Assembly (NCBI GenBank): GCA_016926595.1
Contig: JAFGOG010000428.1
Location: 1 to 58,648, forward strand
DNA: 58,648 bases
Reading direction: 5' to 3'
Source: Anaerolineae bacterium
GTDB lineage: Bacteria; Chloroflexota; Anaerolineae; JAAYZQ01
Below the pieces are notes generated by a model. The model ran no database searches, had not been told where the DNA came from, and saw only the letters and a list, made by a program, of their open reading frames with translations. Positions 51,194 to 58,648 of this stretch are shown one piece after another (position 1 is the first letter of the stretch; every line of letters starts with the position of its first letter). A program made the position numbers and the translations under genes.

Positions 51194-52972
51194 ATGGTTG
51201 GAAGTCAAGGGTTGGAGGCTAGAGCGCTCAAACCGCCGCCGGGCAGCGCGCGGATACTGTTTCGCTGCCTGGGCTATCTTCAACCCTACCGCCGCAGGGT
51301 AGCCGGCACCTACGCGGTGATGGCAGGCATCACCGTCCTAGCGCTGATCATCCCCCAGTTCATCCGCTGGATCGTCGACCGGGGCATCGGCGGCGGGGAG
51401 ATCGCCCTGCTCGGCTGGTCAGTGCTGGCGCTGCTGGGCCTGACCCTGCTCAAAGGCGTTCTGGCCTTTTTCGAGGGCCGCTGGAGCGAGATATCGTCGC
51501 AGGGAGTAGCCTACGACCTGCGTAACGCCATCCACCTCAAGCTGGCTGCGCTCTCTTTCTCCTATCACGACCGGGCTGAGACCGGTCAGCTCCTGTCCCG
51601 CGCCGTGCAGGACGTGGACCGCATCCGCTTCCTCACCGGCCGCGCCGTGCTGAGGCTGATAGAAGGCTCGGTCCTGCTGCTGGGCACCACCGCGGTGCTG
51701 CTGTGGATGAACCCCCGCCTGGCCCTCCTGGCGTTGGCCGCCATGCCCTTCCTGGCCTATGTGGCCTATCGCTTTGGCCGGGCATACCGGCCTCTGTCGC
51801 TGGCGATCCAGCAGCAGTTGGGGGTACTGACCACACGCCTGGAGCAGAATCTGCGCGGCGCCCGCATCGTCAAAGCCTTTGCCCAGGAAAGGGGCGAGAT
51901 CGCCCATTTCGACCGCGAGAACGACCTGTGGTTCGACTTGTCGGCCCGCGCCGCCCGACTGCAGGCGATCAACGCCCCGCTCATCGATCTGATCGCCAGC
52001 CTCGGCATCGTCCTGATCCTGTGGGCAGGCGGCACGCAGGTCATCGACGGCCACCTCAGCCTGGGCGAGCTGGTCGCCTTTACCACCTACATGGGCCAGC
52101 TTGTCCAGCCGATCCGCCGCGTAGGCATGATTATCCCCGTGCTGGCCATCGCCGCCTCCGCCGGCCAGCGAGTCTTTGACATTCTGGACACCGAGTCGGA
52201 GGTCCAGGACACACCGGGCGCCGTACCACTGCCCGCAGTGCGCGGCCACGTTCGTTTCGAGGGGGTGTCGTTTGCCTATTTTGGCCGCCACGGCGTGCTG
52301 TACGACCTGACCTTCGAGGCGCTGCCGGGGCAGGTGATCGCCCTGCTGGGCATGACCGGCTCGGGCAAATCGACCATCACCAGCCTGATCCCTCGCTTTT
52401 ACGATCCGGCCAAAGGGCGGATCACGATCGATGGGCAGGACATCCGCGGCGTGACGATCAGCTCACTCCGCGATCAGATCGGCATCGTCCTCCAAGAGAC
52501 GACCCTGTTTGCGACTACGATCCGGGAGAACATCGCCTTTGGCACCCCGGACGCAACCGAAGCCGAGATCGTAGCCGCGGCGCAGGCCGCCCAGACGCAC
52601 GATTTCATCATGGAGACGCCCGAAGGCTATGACACCCTGGTCGGCGAGCGCGGGGTCACCCTGTCGGGCGGGCAGAAGCAGCGGGTAGCCATCGCCCGCG
52701 CCCTACTCAAGGACCCACGTATCCTGATCCTGGACGACGCGATGTCGAGCGTGGACACCGAGACCGAGCAGTTGATCCAGATCGCGCTGGAGCGGCTGAT
52801 GCGCGGCCGGACCTCGTTCGTCATCGCCCAACGACTCAGCACGGTCCGCATGGCCGACTTGATCCTGGTCCTGGACAGAGGCCGGATTGCCGCACGCGGC
52901 ACGCACGACGAGCTATTGCGGACCTCGGGGCTGTATGCCGAGATCTATGAGCGGCAGTTGCGGAAGGATTGA
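51194..52972 (+). CDS. ABC exporter half, degenerate nucleotide-binding site (TM287-like)
   Basis: 592 residues from ATG 51194, directly after the amidohydrolase stop. Six membrane spans (about 30-310) precede the ATPase. Walker A is GMTGSGKSTITS, the signature is VTLSGGQKQRVAIARA, Walker B is ILILDDAMSSVD with Asp where the catalytic Glu should be, and the H-loop reads SFVIAQRLSTV with Gln for His. These are the changes of the degenerate half of heterodimeric exporters. It pairs with the next gene, 3 bases away. Cargo unknown. Confidence 0.9.
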   Translation: MVGSQGLEARALKPPPGSARILFRCLGYLQPYRRRVAGTYAVMAGITVLALIIPQFIRWIVDRGIGGGEIALLGWSVLALLGLTLLKGVLAFFEGRWSEISSQGVAYDLRNAIHLKLAALSFSYHDRAETGQLLSRAVQDVDRIRFLTGRAVLRLIEGSVLLLGTTAVLLWMNPRLALLALAAMPFLAYVAYRFGRAYRPLSLAIQQQLGVLTTRLEQNLRGARIVKAFAQERGEIAHFDRENDLWFDLSARAARLQAINAPLIDLIASLGIVLILWAGGTQVIDGHLSLGELVAFTTYMGQLVQPIRRVGMIIPVLAIAASAGQRVFDILDTESEVQDTPGAVPLPAVRGHVRFEGVSFAYFGRHGVLYDLTFEALPGQVIALLGMTGSGKSTITSLIPRFYDPAKGRITIDGQDIRGVTISSLRDQIGIVLQETTLFATTIRENIAFGTPDATEAEIVAAAQAAQTHDFIMETPEGYDTLVGERGVTLSGGQKQRVAIARALLKDPRILILDDAMSSVDTETEQLIQIALERLMRGRTSFVIAQRLSTVRMADLILVLDRGRIAARGTHDELLRTSGLYAEIYERQLRKD

Positions 52973-52975
52973 GCT

Positions 52976-54799
52976 ATGAGCTTTTCCATCGGCGCAACCA
53001 GTGCGAACATGGGCCCGCGAGGGGCGATAGAGAGCTTTGGCGATGGGGCCGACGAAGGAGGCCGCGCCTTTGATCGGCACCTGGTGCTCCGGCTGCTGGC
53101 CTATCTAAAGCCCTATTCACGGCGCATGGCCGCCGCCTTTGGCCTGACGCTGGCCACCACCGCCCTGAGCCTGGTCAGCCCGTACCTGACCAAAGTCGCC
53201 ATCGATCGTTACATCACCCAGGGCGACGCCGCCGGCCTGGCCCGCGTCGCCGCGCTGATGATCGCCGCTCTCGTCGCGCTCTTCCTGGCATCGGCCGGCC
53301 AGCAATACCTCCTGTCGTGGGTGGGGCAGCGGGTCCTAGCCGCGCTGCGTGACCAGCTCTTCCGCCACCTACAGGCACTGCCATTGGGCTACCACGACAC
53401 CCACATCGTCGGTGTGACCATCTCGCGGGTCATCAACGACGTGGGGGTAATCAACGAACTGCTGTCACAGGGCCTGGTGACCCTGATCGGCGACAGCCTG
53501 CTGCTGTGCGGCATCATCGCCGTCATGCTGTCGATGAGCTCTCGCCTGGCGCTGTTGGCTTTTAGCGTCCTGCCGCTGATGCTGCTGGCCACATTCCTAT
53601 TTGCCCGGCGGGCCAAGGTCGCCTTTCGCCAGACCCGCGCCCGGATCGCCGCCGTAGTAGGCGACCTGGCCGAAGACCTGTCGGGCATGCGGGTGATCCA
53701 GGCTTTTGCCCAGGAGGAAGCATCGCACGAGCGGTTCGATGAAGTGAACCGCGCCAACCGCGACGCTACAATCTCGGCAATGTCGCTGTCGTTTGTCTTT
53801 TTGCCCACAGTCGAGTTCCTGGGAATGCTAGCTACGGCCGTCGTGCTGTGGTTCGGCGGCCTGGCCGTGGCCCGCGACGAATTGACGCTAGGTATAGTCG
53901 TCGCCTTTCTGGCCTATGTCACCCGCTTCTTCCAGCCGATCCAGGAGCTGAGCCAGCTCTACACCACCCTACAGGCAGCCATGGCCGGCGGTGAGCGGGT
54001 GCTCGACTTGCTCGACACCAAGCCCGATGTCCAGGACTACCCAGATGCGGGCGACATGCCGCCCATCGCCGGCCGGGTGGAGCTGCGGAATGTGTCCTTC
54101 TCCTATCGAGGCGACACCCGGGTCCTCCACGACATTAACCTGGTCATCGAGCCGGGCCAAACGGTTGCGCTGGTCGGGCCGACTGGGGCCGGCAAGACGT
54201 CGATCGCCAACCTGATCGCCCGCCTGTACGACGTCACCGACGGCGCAGTGCTGATCGACGATATCGATGTCCGTGAGGTGACCCAGCGCTCACTGCGGCA
54301 GCAGACCGGGCTGGTGCCGCAGGACCCGTTTCTGTTCACCGGGACGATCGCCGACAATATCCGCTTTGGCCGCCCCGACGCCGACGACCAGGTGGTGGAA
54401 GAGGCCGCCCGCCTGGCCAACGCCCACAGTTTTATCTACACCCTGCCCGACGGTTATCAGACCCAGATTCTGGAGGGCAGCGCCAACCTGTCGGTCGGCC
54501 AGCGGCAGCTCATCTGCATCGCCCGGGCTGTCCTGGCCGATCCGCGGCTCCTGATCCTGGACGAGGCCACTGCCAGCGTCGACACAGTGACCGAGGTGCT
54601 GATCCAGGAGGCGCTACAGCGGCTCCTCGCCAAGCGGACGGCGGTGGTCATCGCCCACCGGTTGAGCACAGTGCGCAACGCCGATCTGATCTGCGTCGTC
54701 CAGGCCGGCCGCATCGTCGAGCGAGGCACGCACCAGGAGCTATTGGCACGCGGCGGGCTGTACCGAGAGCTTTACGAGCGGCAGTTTGTGGATCTGTGA
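52976..54799 (+). CDS. ABC exporter half, catalytic partner (TM288-like)
   Basis: 607 residues. Six spans (about 45-330), then an ATPase with Walker A GPTGAGKTSIAN, signature NLSVGQRQLICIARA, Walker B LLILDEATASVD with the catalytic Glu, and H-loop VVIAHRLSTV. Its weak signature (LSVGQ) would form the degenerate site with the preceding protein, whose good signature completes the active site. Together they give one active and one inactive ATP site, as in TM287/288. Start ATG 52976 with AAGGA. Confidence 0.9.
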   Translation: MSFSIGATSANMGPRGAIESFGDGADEGGRAFDRHLVLRLLAYLKPYSRRMAAAFGLTLATTALSLVSPYLTKVAIDRYITQGDAAGLARVAALMIAALVALFLASAGQQYLLSWVGQRVLAALRDQLFRHLQALPLGYHDTHIVGVTISRVINDVGVINELLSQGLVTLIGDSLLLCGIIAVMLSMSSRLALLAFSVLPLMLLATFLFARRAKVAFRQTRARIAAVVGDLAEDLSGMRVIQAFAQEEASHERFDEVNRANRDATISAMSLSFVFLPTVEFLGMLATAVVLWFGGLAVARDELTLGIVVAFLAYVTRFFQPIQELSQLYTTLQAAMAGGERVLDLLDTKPDVQDYPDAGDMPPIAGRVELRNVSFSYRGDTRVLHDINLVIEPGQTVALVGPTGAGKTSIANLIARLYDVTDGAVLIDDIDVREVTQRSLRQQTGLVPQDPFLFTGTIADNIRFGRPDADDQVVEEAARLANAHSFIYTLPDGYQTQILEGSANLSVGQRQLICIARAVLADPRLLILDEATASVDTVTEVLIQEALQRLLAKRTAVVIAHRLSTVRNADLICVVQAGRIVERGTHQELLARGGLYRELYERQFVDL

Positions 54800-54889
54800 T
54801 AATGACCTTGCTGCGGCCCTAAAAAGGGTACAAGTCGTGGGTTTCGTTTTTCGGCAATCTGTGGTATGATGGGCCAGGAGGAGAAGGCC

Positions 54890-55630
54890 ATGGCCACAAT
54901 TGATCCGGATCCGTGCAGCGAACCACAGCCACCCAAACGAAATCACTACTTTGCCGGCAAGTTCCTCGGAGCGCAGGACCTGCAAGACGAGCAGGCCTAT
55001 CTCATCGACAAAGACAGGCGGCACGCCCGCTGTTTGCACGGCTACGGCGTGGTGTGTGGCCTGCGTGTCCGGGCCACCGACCCACCACGGCCAGGGCGAG
55101 TGATCGTCGAACGAGGACTGGCGCTGGACCCCGGTGGACGCGAGATCCTGGTTCCTCAGCCGGTCGAATACTTGCTGAATAGGCCGGACCAACACGGGCC
55201 GATCTACCTGGTCATCGAATACTGCGAAGAAGGCGCAGACCTGATCCCCGTTCCGGGGTCACCAGATGGCCCGCAGGGCGCCGTCGAACCGTCGCGGATC
55301 GTGGAGACCTTTCGGCTGGGACTTCGGCGCGAGCCGCCAGCCGGAGAGGATGGCCTGGCCGGGCGCTTGGCCGAGGCGCTCGCCGGCGCTATCCGCGACG
55401 GGGCCGAGCCGGAGACGCTGCACAACCTGCTGGTCGAGTTCGTAAGCCAGCCATGCCAACTGCGCCGGCGTGACATGGCCGTGACCCTGGCCAAGATCGA
55501 TCTACCATCCGAAGGTCCGATCACCGAAGCCGCTGTAGACAACTACAGCTATCGCCCTGTGGCGCTGTCAGTCGGGCAAGCATTGAGCCTGCTATTGGGT
55601 GTAGTCCGTCTTCTGGGAGGTGAAAGGTGA
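54890..55630 (+). CDS. Protein resembling tail/contractile-injection-associated hypothetical proteins
   Basis: 246 residues from ATG 54890 with GGAGG 7 bases upstream. The N-terminal part reads KRNHYFAGKFLGAQDLQDEQ and ARCLHGYGVVCGLRV, then GLALDPGGREILVPQPVEYL, a pattern I recall from proteins encoded beside phage-tail-like or extracellular contractile injection clusters. This is memory, not a search. No sheath, tube or spike genes are in the window. The rest (about 100-246) is beta-rich then helical. It overlaps the patatin gene by four bases (GTGA), so the two probably work together. Function unknown. Confidence 0.65.
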   Translation: MATIDPDPCSEPQPPKRNHYFAGKFLGAQDLQDEQAYLIDKDRRHARCLHGYGVVCGLRVRATDPPRPGRVIVERGLALDPGGREILVPQPVEYLLNRPDQHGPIYLVIEYCEEGADLIPVPGSPDGPQGAVEPSRIVETFRLGLRREPPAGEDGLAGRLAEALAGAIRDGAEPETLHNLLVEFVSQPCQLRRRDMAVTLAKIDLPSEGPITEAAVDNYSYRPVALSVGQALSLLLGVVRLLGGER

Positions 55631-56550
55631 AAGCGTTTCGAAAGCATGTCGCGTTGGCGGTCGACGGGGGCGGCATTCGTGGCACCATGGTCGCCAAGGC
55701 GCTGGCCGTCGTCGAGGCCGAGCTGGGCAAGCCCTGCTTCGACCTGTTCCACCTGTCGGCCGGCACTTCGACCGGCAGCATCATCTCGGCGGCCATCGCC
55801 GCCCGCATCCCGGCAGAACGAATGCACGAACTGTACGTCCGGCTGGGAGGCACGATATTCAAAAAGTCGTGGCGCACCGTCTGGCCGCTGTCGGTCTTCA
55901 AGTACCCCAACGAGCCGCTCACTGCCGCCCTGCGTGATACTCTGGGCGAGCTAACCATGGATGACCTGCTGCCGTTCAACGTGGTCATCGCCATCCGCGA
56001 CGTGAAGGACAACCGCAGCCTCTTTGTCAAGACCGGGAAGGATGAATACAAAGACATGAAGCTGTGGTACGCAGTGCTGTGCAGCAGCTCAGTGCCGACC
56101 TATTTCCCGGTGGTGGATGACCGCTACGTGGACGGCGGGGTCGGGGCCTACACCAACCCTGTCTACCTGGCTGCCTGGGAGGCCGCCTACCGGCTGGGCT
56201 GGGACCAGAGTGAGACGACCCTGATCAGCATCGGCACGGGGCGCGCGCCGGCCGTGCCGAAATCGGCCCGCCCCGGCCGCATGAACCCATTGCAGTGGAT
56301 CCGCCCGCTGGTCGACACCTTCCTCTCCGACTCGAGCGACCTGCAGGTCCGTCTGGTGCGGCAGTTCTTCCCCGAGCTCGACTTTCGCCGCTTCCAGGTC
56401 GACCTGGACCCGCCGATTGAGATGGATGATCCGGAGGAGATCCCAGCCTTGACACAATGGGGTGAAAAGCTGGGCCAGATGATCCTCAACGATCAGATGG
56501 ACGCCGAGGCGATGCAACTGCCCACCTGGCTGACGGCGCCCATCCCCTAG
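55627..56550 (+). CDS. Patatin-like phospholipase
   Basis: 307 residues. All patatin features are present: the oxyanion loop AVDGGGIRGTMVAKAL at the N-terminus, the nucleophile elbow LSAGTSTGSIISAAIAAR (Gly-Thr-Ser-Thr-Gly), and the Asp of the dyad in DDRYVDGGVGAYTNP (DGG). Ser-Asp dyad enzymes of this kind hydrolyse phospholipids or acyl esters. No signal peptide is seen. The gene is translationally coupled to the tail-associated-like gene and sits between two heterodimeric ABC exporters. Confidence 0.88.
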   Translation: MKAFRKHVALAVDGGGIRGTMVAKALAVVEAELGKPCFDLFHLSAGTSTGSIISAAIAARIPAERMHELYVRLGGTIFKKSWRTVWPLSVFKYPNEPLTAALRDTLGELTMDDLLPFNVVIAIRDVKDNRSLFVKTGKDEYKDMKLWYAVLCSSSVPTYFPVVDDRYVDGGVGAYTNPVYLAAWEAAYRLGWDQSETTLISIGTGRAPAVPKSARPGRMNPLQWIRPLVDTFLSDSSDLQVRLVRQFFPELDFRRFQVDLDPPIEMDDPEEIPALTQWGEKLGQMILNDQMDAEAMQLPTWLTAPIP

Positions 56551-56554
56551 CATC

Positions 56555-56695
56555 ATGGCTATTGGTCGATTCTTTGCCGGGATCGGCGCCCTCTTGTGGC
56601 GCCCATCCGATGGACGCTACCTTGTGCTCAAACGGGCAGAAGCGAAAATCGAGTTCAAGGCCTCGAGCTATGAGCTAGTGCCCGAAAACCCATGA
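56555..56695 (+). pseudogene. Truncated NUDIX hydrolase N-terminus
   Basis: The 46-codon frame begins MAIGRFFAGIGALLWRPSDG and RYLVLKRAEAK, which is the usual first strand and KRA motif of NUDIX hydrolases. It then changes into unrelated sequence and stops before the NUDIX box (GX5EX7REUXEEXGU), which is absent. It looks like a remnant left by a deletion. A short functional peptide is less likely. Confidence 0.5.
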
Positions 56696-56703
56696 TTGTG
56701 GTC

Positions 56704-56727
56704 GAGCCCTTGGAACTCCAAGAGCTC
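56704..56727. promoter_or_regulatory. Stem-loop downstream of the patatin/NUDIX-fragment genes
   Basis: GAGC-C-CTTGG, a 4-base loop AACT, then CCAAG-A-GCTC: a 9-bp stem with one mismatch. It may mark the end of the patatin transcript, but there is no T-run. Confidence 0.35.
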
Positions 56728-56751
56728 AACCCTCCTTGGACGGTCAAATGC

Positions 56752-56781
56752 GTTTGCCTACTTGCCCCTTTGCCTTTGCCG
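56752..56781. repeat. Degenerate 8-bp tandem repeats upstream of the third ABC gene
   Basis: Plus-strand octamers GTTTGCCT, ACTTGCCC, CTTTGCCT, TTGCCGCC. They are the complement of the GCAAATGG-type units at 28684-28745 and merge into the -35 region of the next promoter. Confidence 0.6.
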
Positions 56782-56804
56782 CCACGCGCCTTTTGGGGTA
56801 CAAT
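56776..56804 (+). promoter_or_regulatory. Promoter of the second ABC exporter
   Basis: TTGCCG (56776-56781), 17-base spacer, TACAAT (56799-56804). Start point near 56811, about 35 bases before the TTG start at 56846. The -35 box is the last unit of the octamer array. Confidence 0.55.
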
Positions 56805-56845
56805 GCCACGGTTGTGCCATCTGCTCTTCCAGCACAGGTGGGGGA

Positions 56846-58603
56846 TTGACAAGCAAGCGCGAGTTCAAGCCACAAAAGGAATATCGCTACAACCGGTCTG
56901 GGCCGGCGCGCTGGATATGGTCGCACGCCCTTAGATACCCGATCTTCCCCCTGGGCACCCTCCTGGCAGCGGTGCTGAACAATTATTTCTACAGCTCTAA
57001 CCAGGTGAATATCGGCCGCGCCTTTGATGTGATCACCACACCCGGCTGGACGTCGTCGGCGCTGCTGGTCATAGCCCTGACCATCTTTGGCTTTGCCGTC
57101 GGCCAGGGACTGACCGGGCTGATGCGCAACTATACGGTCGAGTTCACTGCCCAGCGGGTGGAGCGGGACTCGCGGGACGAGCTGTACGCCAGCCTGCTGG
57201 GCAAGAGCCAGACCTTCCACGGCCGGCAGCGGATCGGCGACATCATGGCCCGCGCCACCAACGACGTGCGCATGCTCAACATCATGTTTAGCCCTGGCAT
57301 CATGCTCATCACCGATTCGGCGCTAGGAGTAGTCCTACCCGTCGTGTTGATCGCCCGACTCAGTCCCAGCCTGCTGTTGGTGCCGTCGATCTTTCTCGTG
57401 CTGTTGGTCGTGACGCTAATCGACTATAACCGCCGTCTCAATCCGGTAAGCACCGCCCTGCGCGAGCAGTTCGGCGATATGAACGCCGGGCTGGCCGAAG
57501 CGATCGCCGGCATCGAAGTGGTCAAGGCCAACGCCATGGAGCACTATGAATGGAGCAAGTTCGTCGGCAACGCCCGGCTGTACCGCGACTATTTCGTCAA
57601 GCAGGGCGGCATCCAGGCCCGCTACCTGCCCGGCTTGATGTTCAGCCTGGCCTGGGCCGCCGCCTTACTGCACGGGCTGCTGCTCTACCGGGCTGGCGGG
57701 CTGACGTTAGGCCAGGTCATTTCCTTCATGGGGCTAATGAATGCCCTGCGCTTCCCCACCTACATCTCGATCTTTACCTTCAACCTGGTCCAGTTGGGCA
57801 TCGCCAGCGCCAGGCGCATCCTGGAGATGATCAACGCCGAGACAGAACTGGACGAGAATGTGGCGGGCACCGCCAGGCCCATCCGCGGCGAGGTGGTCTT
57901 TGACCAGGTTAGCTTTGCCTACGACGGCAAACCGGTGATCCAGGATGTGAGCTTTGTAACCCATCCGGGCGAGACGATCGCCATCGTCGGCCAAACCGGT
58001 TCCGGCAAGACGACGCTGACCCGGTTGATCAATCGCATCTTTGACGCGACCGGTGGGCGGGTTCTGGTCGACGGGGTGGACGTACGCGACTGGAACCTGG
58101 AGTCGTTGCGGTCGCAGATCTCGACCATCGAGCAAGACGTGTTCCTCTTTTCGCGGTCGCTGGCCGAGAACATTGCCTTTGGCGTAGCGGACGCGACTCG
58201 GGAGGCCGTCGAACAGGCAGCGCACGAGGCGCAAGCACACGAGTTCATCACCAGTTTCCACGACAGCTACGAGACTGAGGTTGGCGAGCGAGGCGTTACG
58301 CTGTCGGGCGGACAGCGGCAGCGGATTGCCATTGCCCGCGCCTTTCTGACCGACCCCCGCATCCTTATCCTGGACGACAGCACCAGCGCCATTGACAGCG
58401 CCACCGAGGACCAGATCCAGAGGGCCATGCGCCGCATCAGCAGCCAGCGGACGACCTTCCTGATCACCCACCGGCTCAGCCAGATCCGCTGGGCCGATCG
58501 GATCCTGGTTTTGCGCCAAGGCCGCCTCATCGACCAGGGTACCCACGACGAGCTGTTGAAACGCAGTCCTGATTACTGCCGGATCTTTGCCAGGTGTGAA
58601 TAA
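56846..58603 (+). CDS. ABC exporter half (second heterodimer)
   Basis: 585 residues from TTG 56846, which follows AGGTGGGGG; in-frame sequence further upstream runs through the promoter and octamer repeats and is rejected. Membrane part about 35-310, with VGQGLTGLMRNYTVEFTAQR. Walker A is GQTGSGKTTLTRL, signature VTLSGGQRQRIAIARA, Walker B ILILDDSTSAID with Asp in place of Glu, and the H-loop His is kept (FLITHRLSQI). It is therefore probably the degenerate half, with the consensus half encoded by the next gene, whose ATG overlaps its stop (TAATG). Confidence 0.9.
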   Translation: MTSKREFKPQKEYRYNRSGPARWIWSHALRYPIFPLGTLLAAVLNNYFYSSNQVNIGRAFDVITTPGWTSSALLVIALTIFGFAVGQGLTGLMRNYTVEFTAQRVERDSRDELYASLLGKSQTFHGRQRIGDIMARATNDVRMLNIMFSPGIMLITDSALGVVLPVVLIARLSPSLLLVPSIFLVLLVVTLIDYNRRLNPVSTALREQFGDMNAGLAEAIAGIEVVKANAMEHYEWSKFVGNARLYRDYFVKQGGIQARYLPGLMFSLAWAAALLHGLLLYRAGGLTLGQVISFMGLMNALRFPTYISIFTFNLVQLGIASARRILEMINAETELDENVAGTARPIRGEVVFDQVSFAYDGKPVIQDVSFVTHPGETIAIVGQTGSGKTTLTRLINRIFDATGGRVLVDGVDVRDWNLESLRSQISTIEQDVFLFSRSLAENIAFGVADATREAVEQAAHEAQAHEFITSFHDSYETEVGERGVTLSGGQRQRIAIARAFLTDPRILILDDSTSAIDSATEDQIQRAMRRISSQRTTFLITHRLSQIRWADRILVLRQGRLIDQGTHDELLKRSPDYCRIFARCE

Positions 58604-58648
58604 TGGGTTTCATCCTTGACGGGCTCGATACCGAAGCCTACGACCGCA
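58603..58648 (+). CDS. Start of the next ABC exporter half (partial)
   Basis: Only 15 codons lie in the window (MGFILDGLDTEAYDR). The ATG overlaps the preceding stop codon. This opening is typical of the partner half of such exporters in Chloroflexota as I remember them; the identification rests mainly on position. Confidence 0.5.
   Translation, partial: MGFILDGLDTEAYDR

Noticed and set aside
56696..56845. N-terminal extension of the third ABC protein
   Set aside because: It would be translated from a region holding the promoter, stem-loop and octamer repeats; the TTG at 56846 has a good ribosome-binding site.

Overview
The window is high-GC, densely coded bacterial DNA that I would place in the Chloroflexota (Anaerolineae/Caldilineae-like). 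This is an inference from gene content and style: an alaS operon that also carries FtsA-like and baseplate-J-fold proteins, extracellular proteins ending in a 'ILPLATR'-type tail, many sugar-catabolism genes of Thermotoga/Chloroflexota type, PPi-type phosphofructokinase, and inositol-phosphate synthase. I saw no rRNA, tRNA, CRISPR array, transposase or phage integrase. Several sigma70-like promoters (TTGACA/TATAAT-like with 17-18 bp spacing) can be read directly and help to fix start codons.

Layout. 1-3485: a truncated membrane protein, trmFO and a response regulator on the minus strand, diverging from a pyrimidine-nucleoside phosphorylase. 3541-11810: a tightly overlapping minus-strand operon alaS > FtsA-like ATPase > baseplate-J-like membrane protein > ruvX > mltG > lipoprotein substrate-binding protein, driven by a clear promoter at 11876-11904. 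11988-15684: a SagB-type nitroreductase, a divergently transcribed LytR-CpsA-Psr protein, and a secreted 14-repeat RCC1-like protein with a structured leader. 15999-19383: a plus-strand four-gene operon (PadR regulator, a small frameshifted gene, a BtrH-like cysteine-acyltransferase-fold protein, a phytoene-desaturase-like flavoprotein) that I do not recognise as a known system.

19417-40358: some 20 kb of co-directional, mostly overlapping minus-strand genes that read as one inositol/hexuronate unit. It starts at a consensus promoter with a LacI operator and contains lacI, scyllo-inosose dehydrogenase (iolM), a ribose-type ABC importer, a zincin-like lipoprotein, UspA, a URO-D-family protein, two Gfo/Idh/MocA dehydrogenases (iolG and a paralogue), a creatininase-fold hydrolase (iolN), an epimerase (iolO), tagaturonate epimerase (uxaE), galU, a glucuronokinase-like GHMP kinase, a mannonate-oxidoreductase-like SDR, a HAD hydrolase, a LarA-like protein, gnd and a PPi-type phosphofructokinase. 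Together these match the Thermotoga-type route inositol > keto-inositols > 5-keto-gluconate > tagaturonate > fructuronate > mannonate, with an apparent side branch towards UDP-uronate. Next to it lie ino1 (inositol-phosphate synthesis) and, on the plus strand, an altronate dehydratase.

41741-58648: mainly plus-strand genes: fatty-acid hydroxylase plus TVP38-type membrane protein, a Gly-rich/Lys-rich protein on the minus strand, altronate dehydratase plus arginine-deiminase-fold hydrolase, a UbiA prenyltransferase, a CPBP protease-GNAT fusion, an amidohydrolase, and two heterodimeric ABC exporters that flank a pair made of a protein resembling tail/injection-system-associated proteins and a patatin-like phospholipase. 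Degenerate 8-bp tandem repeats recur at several gene junctions.
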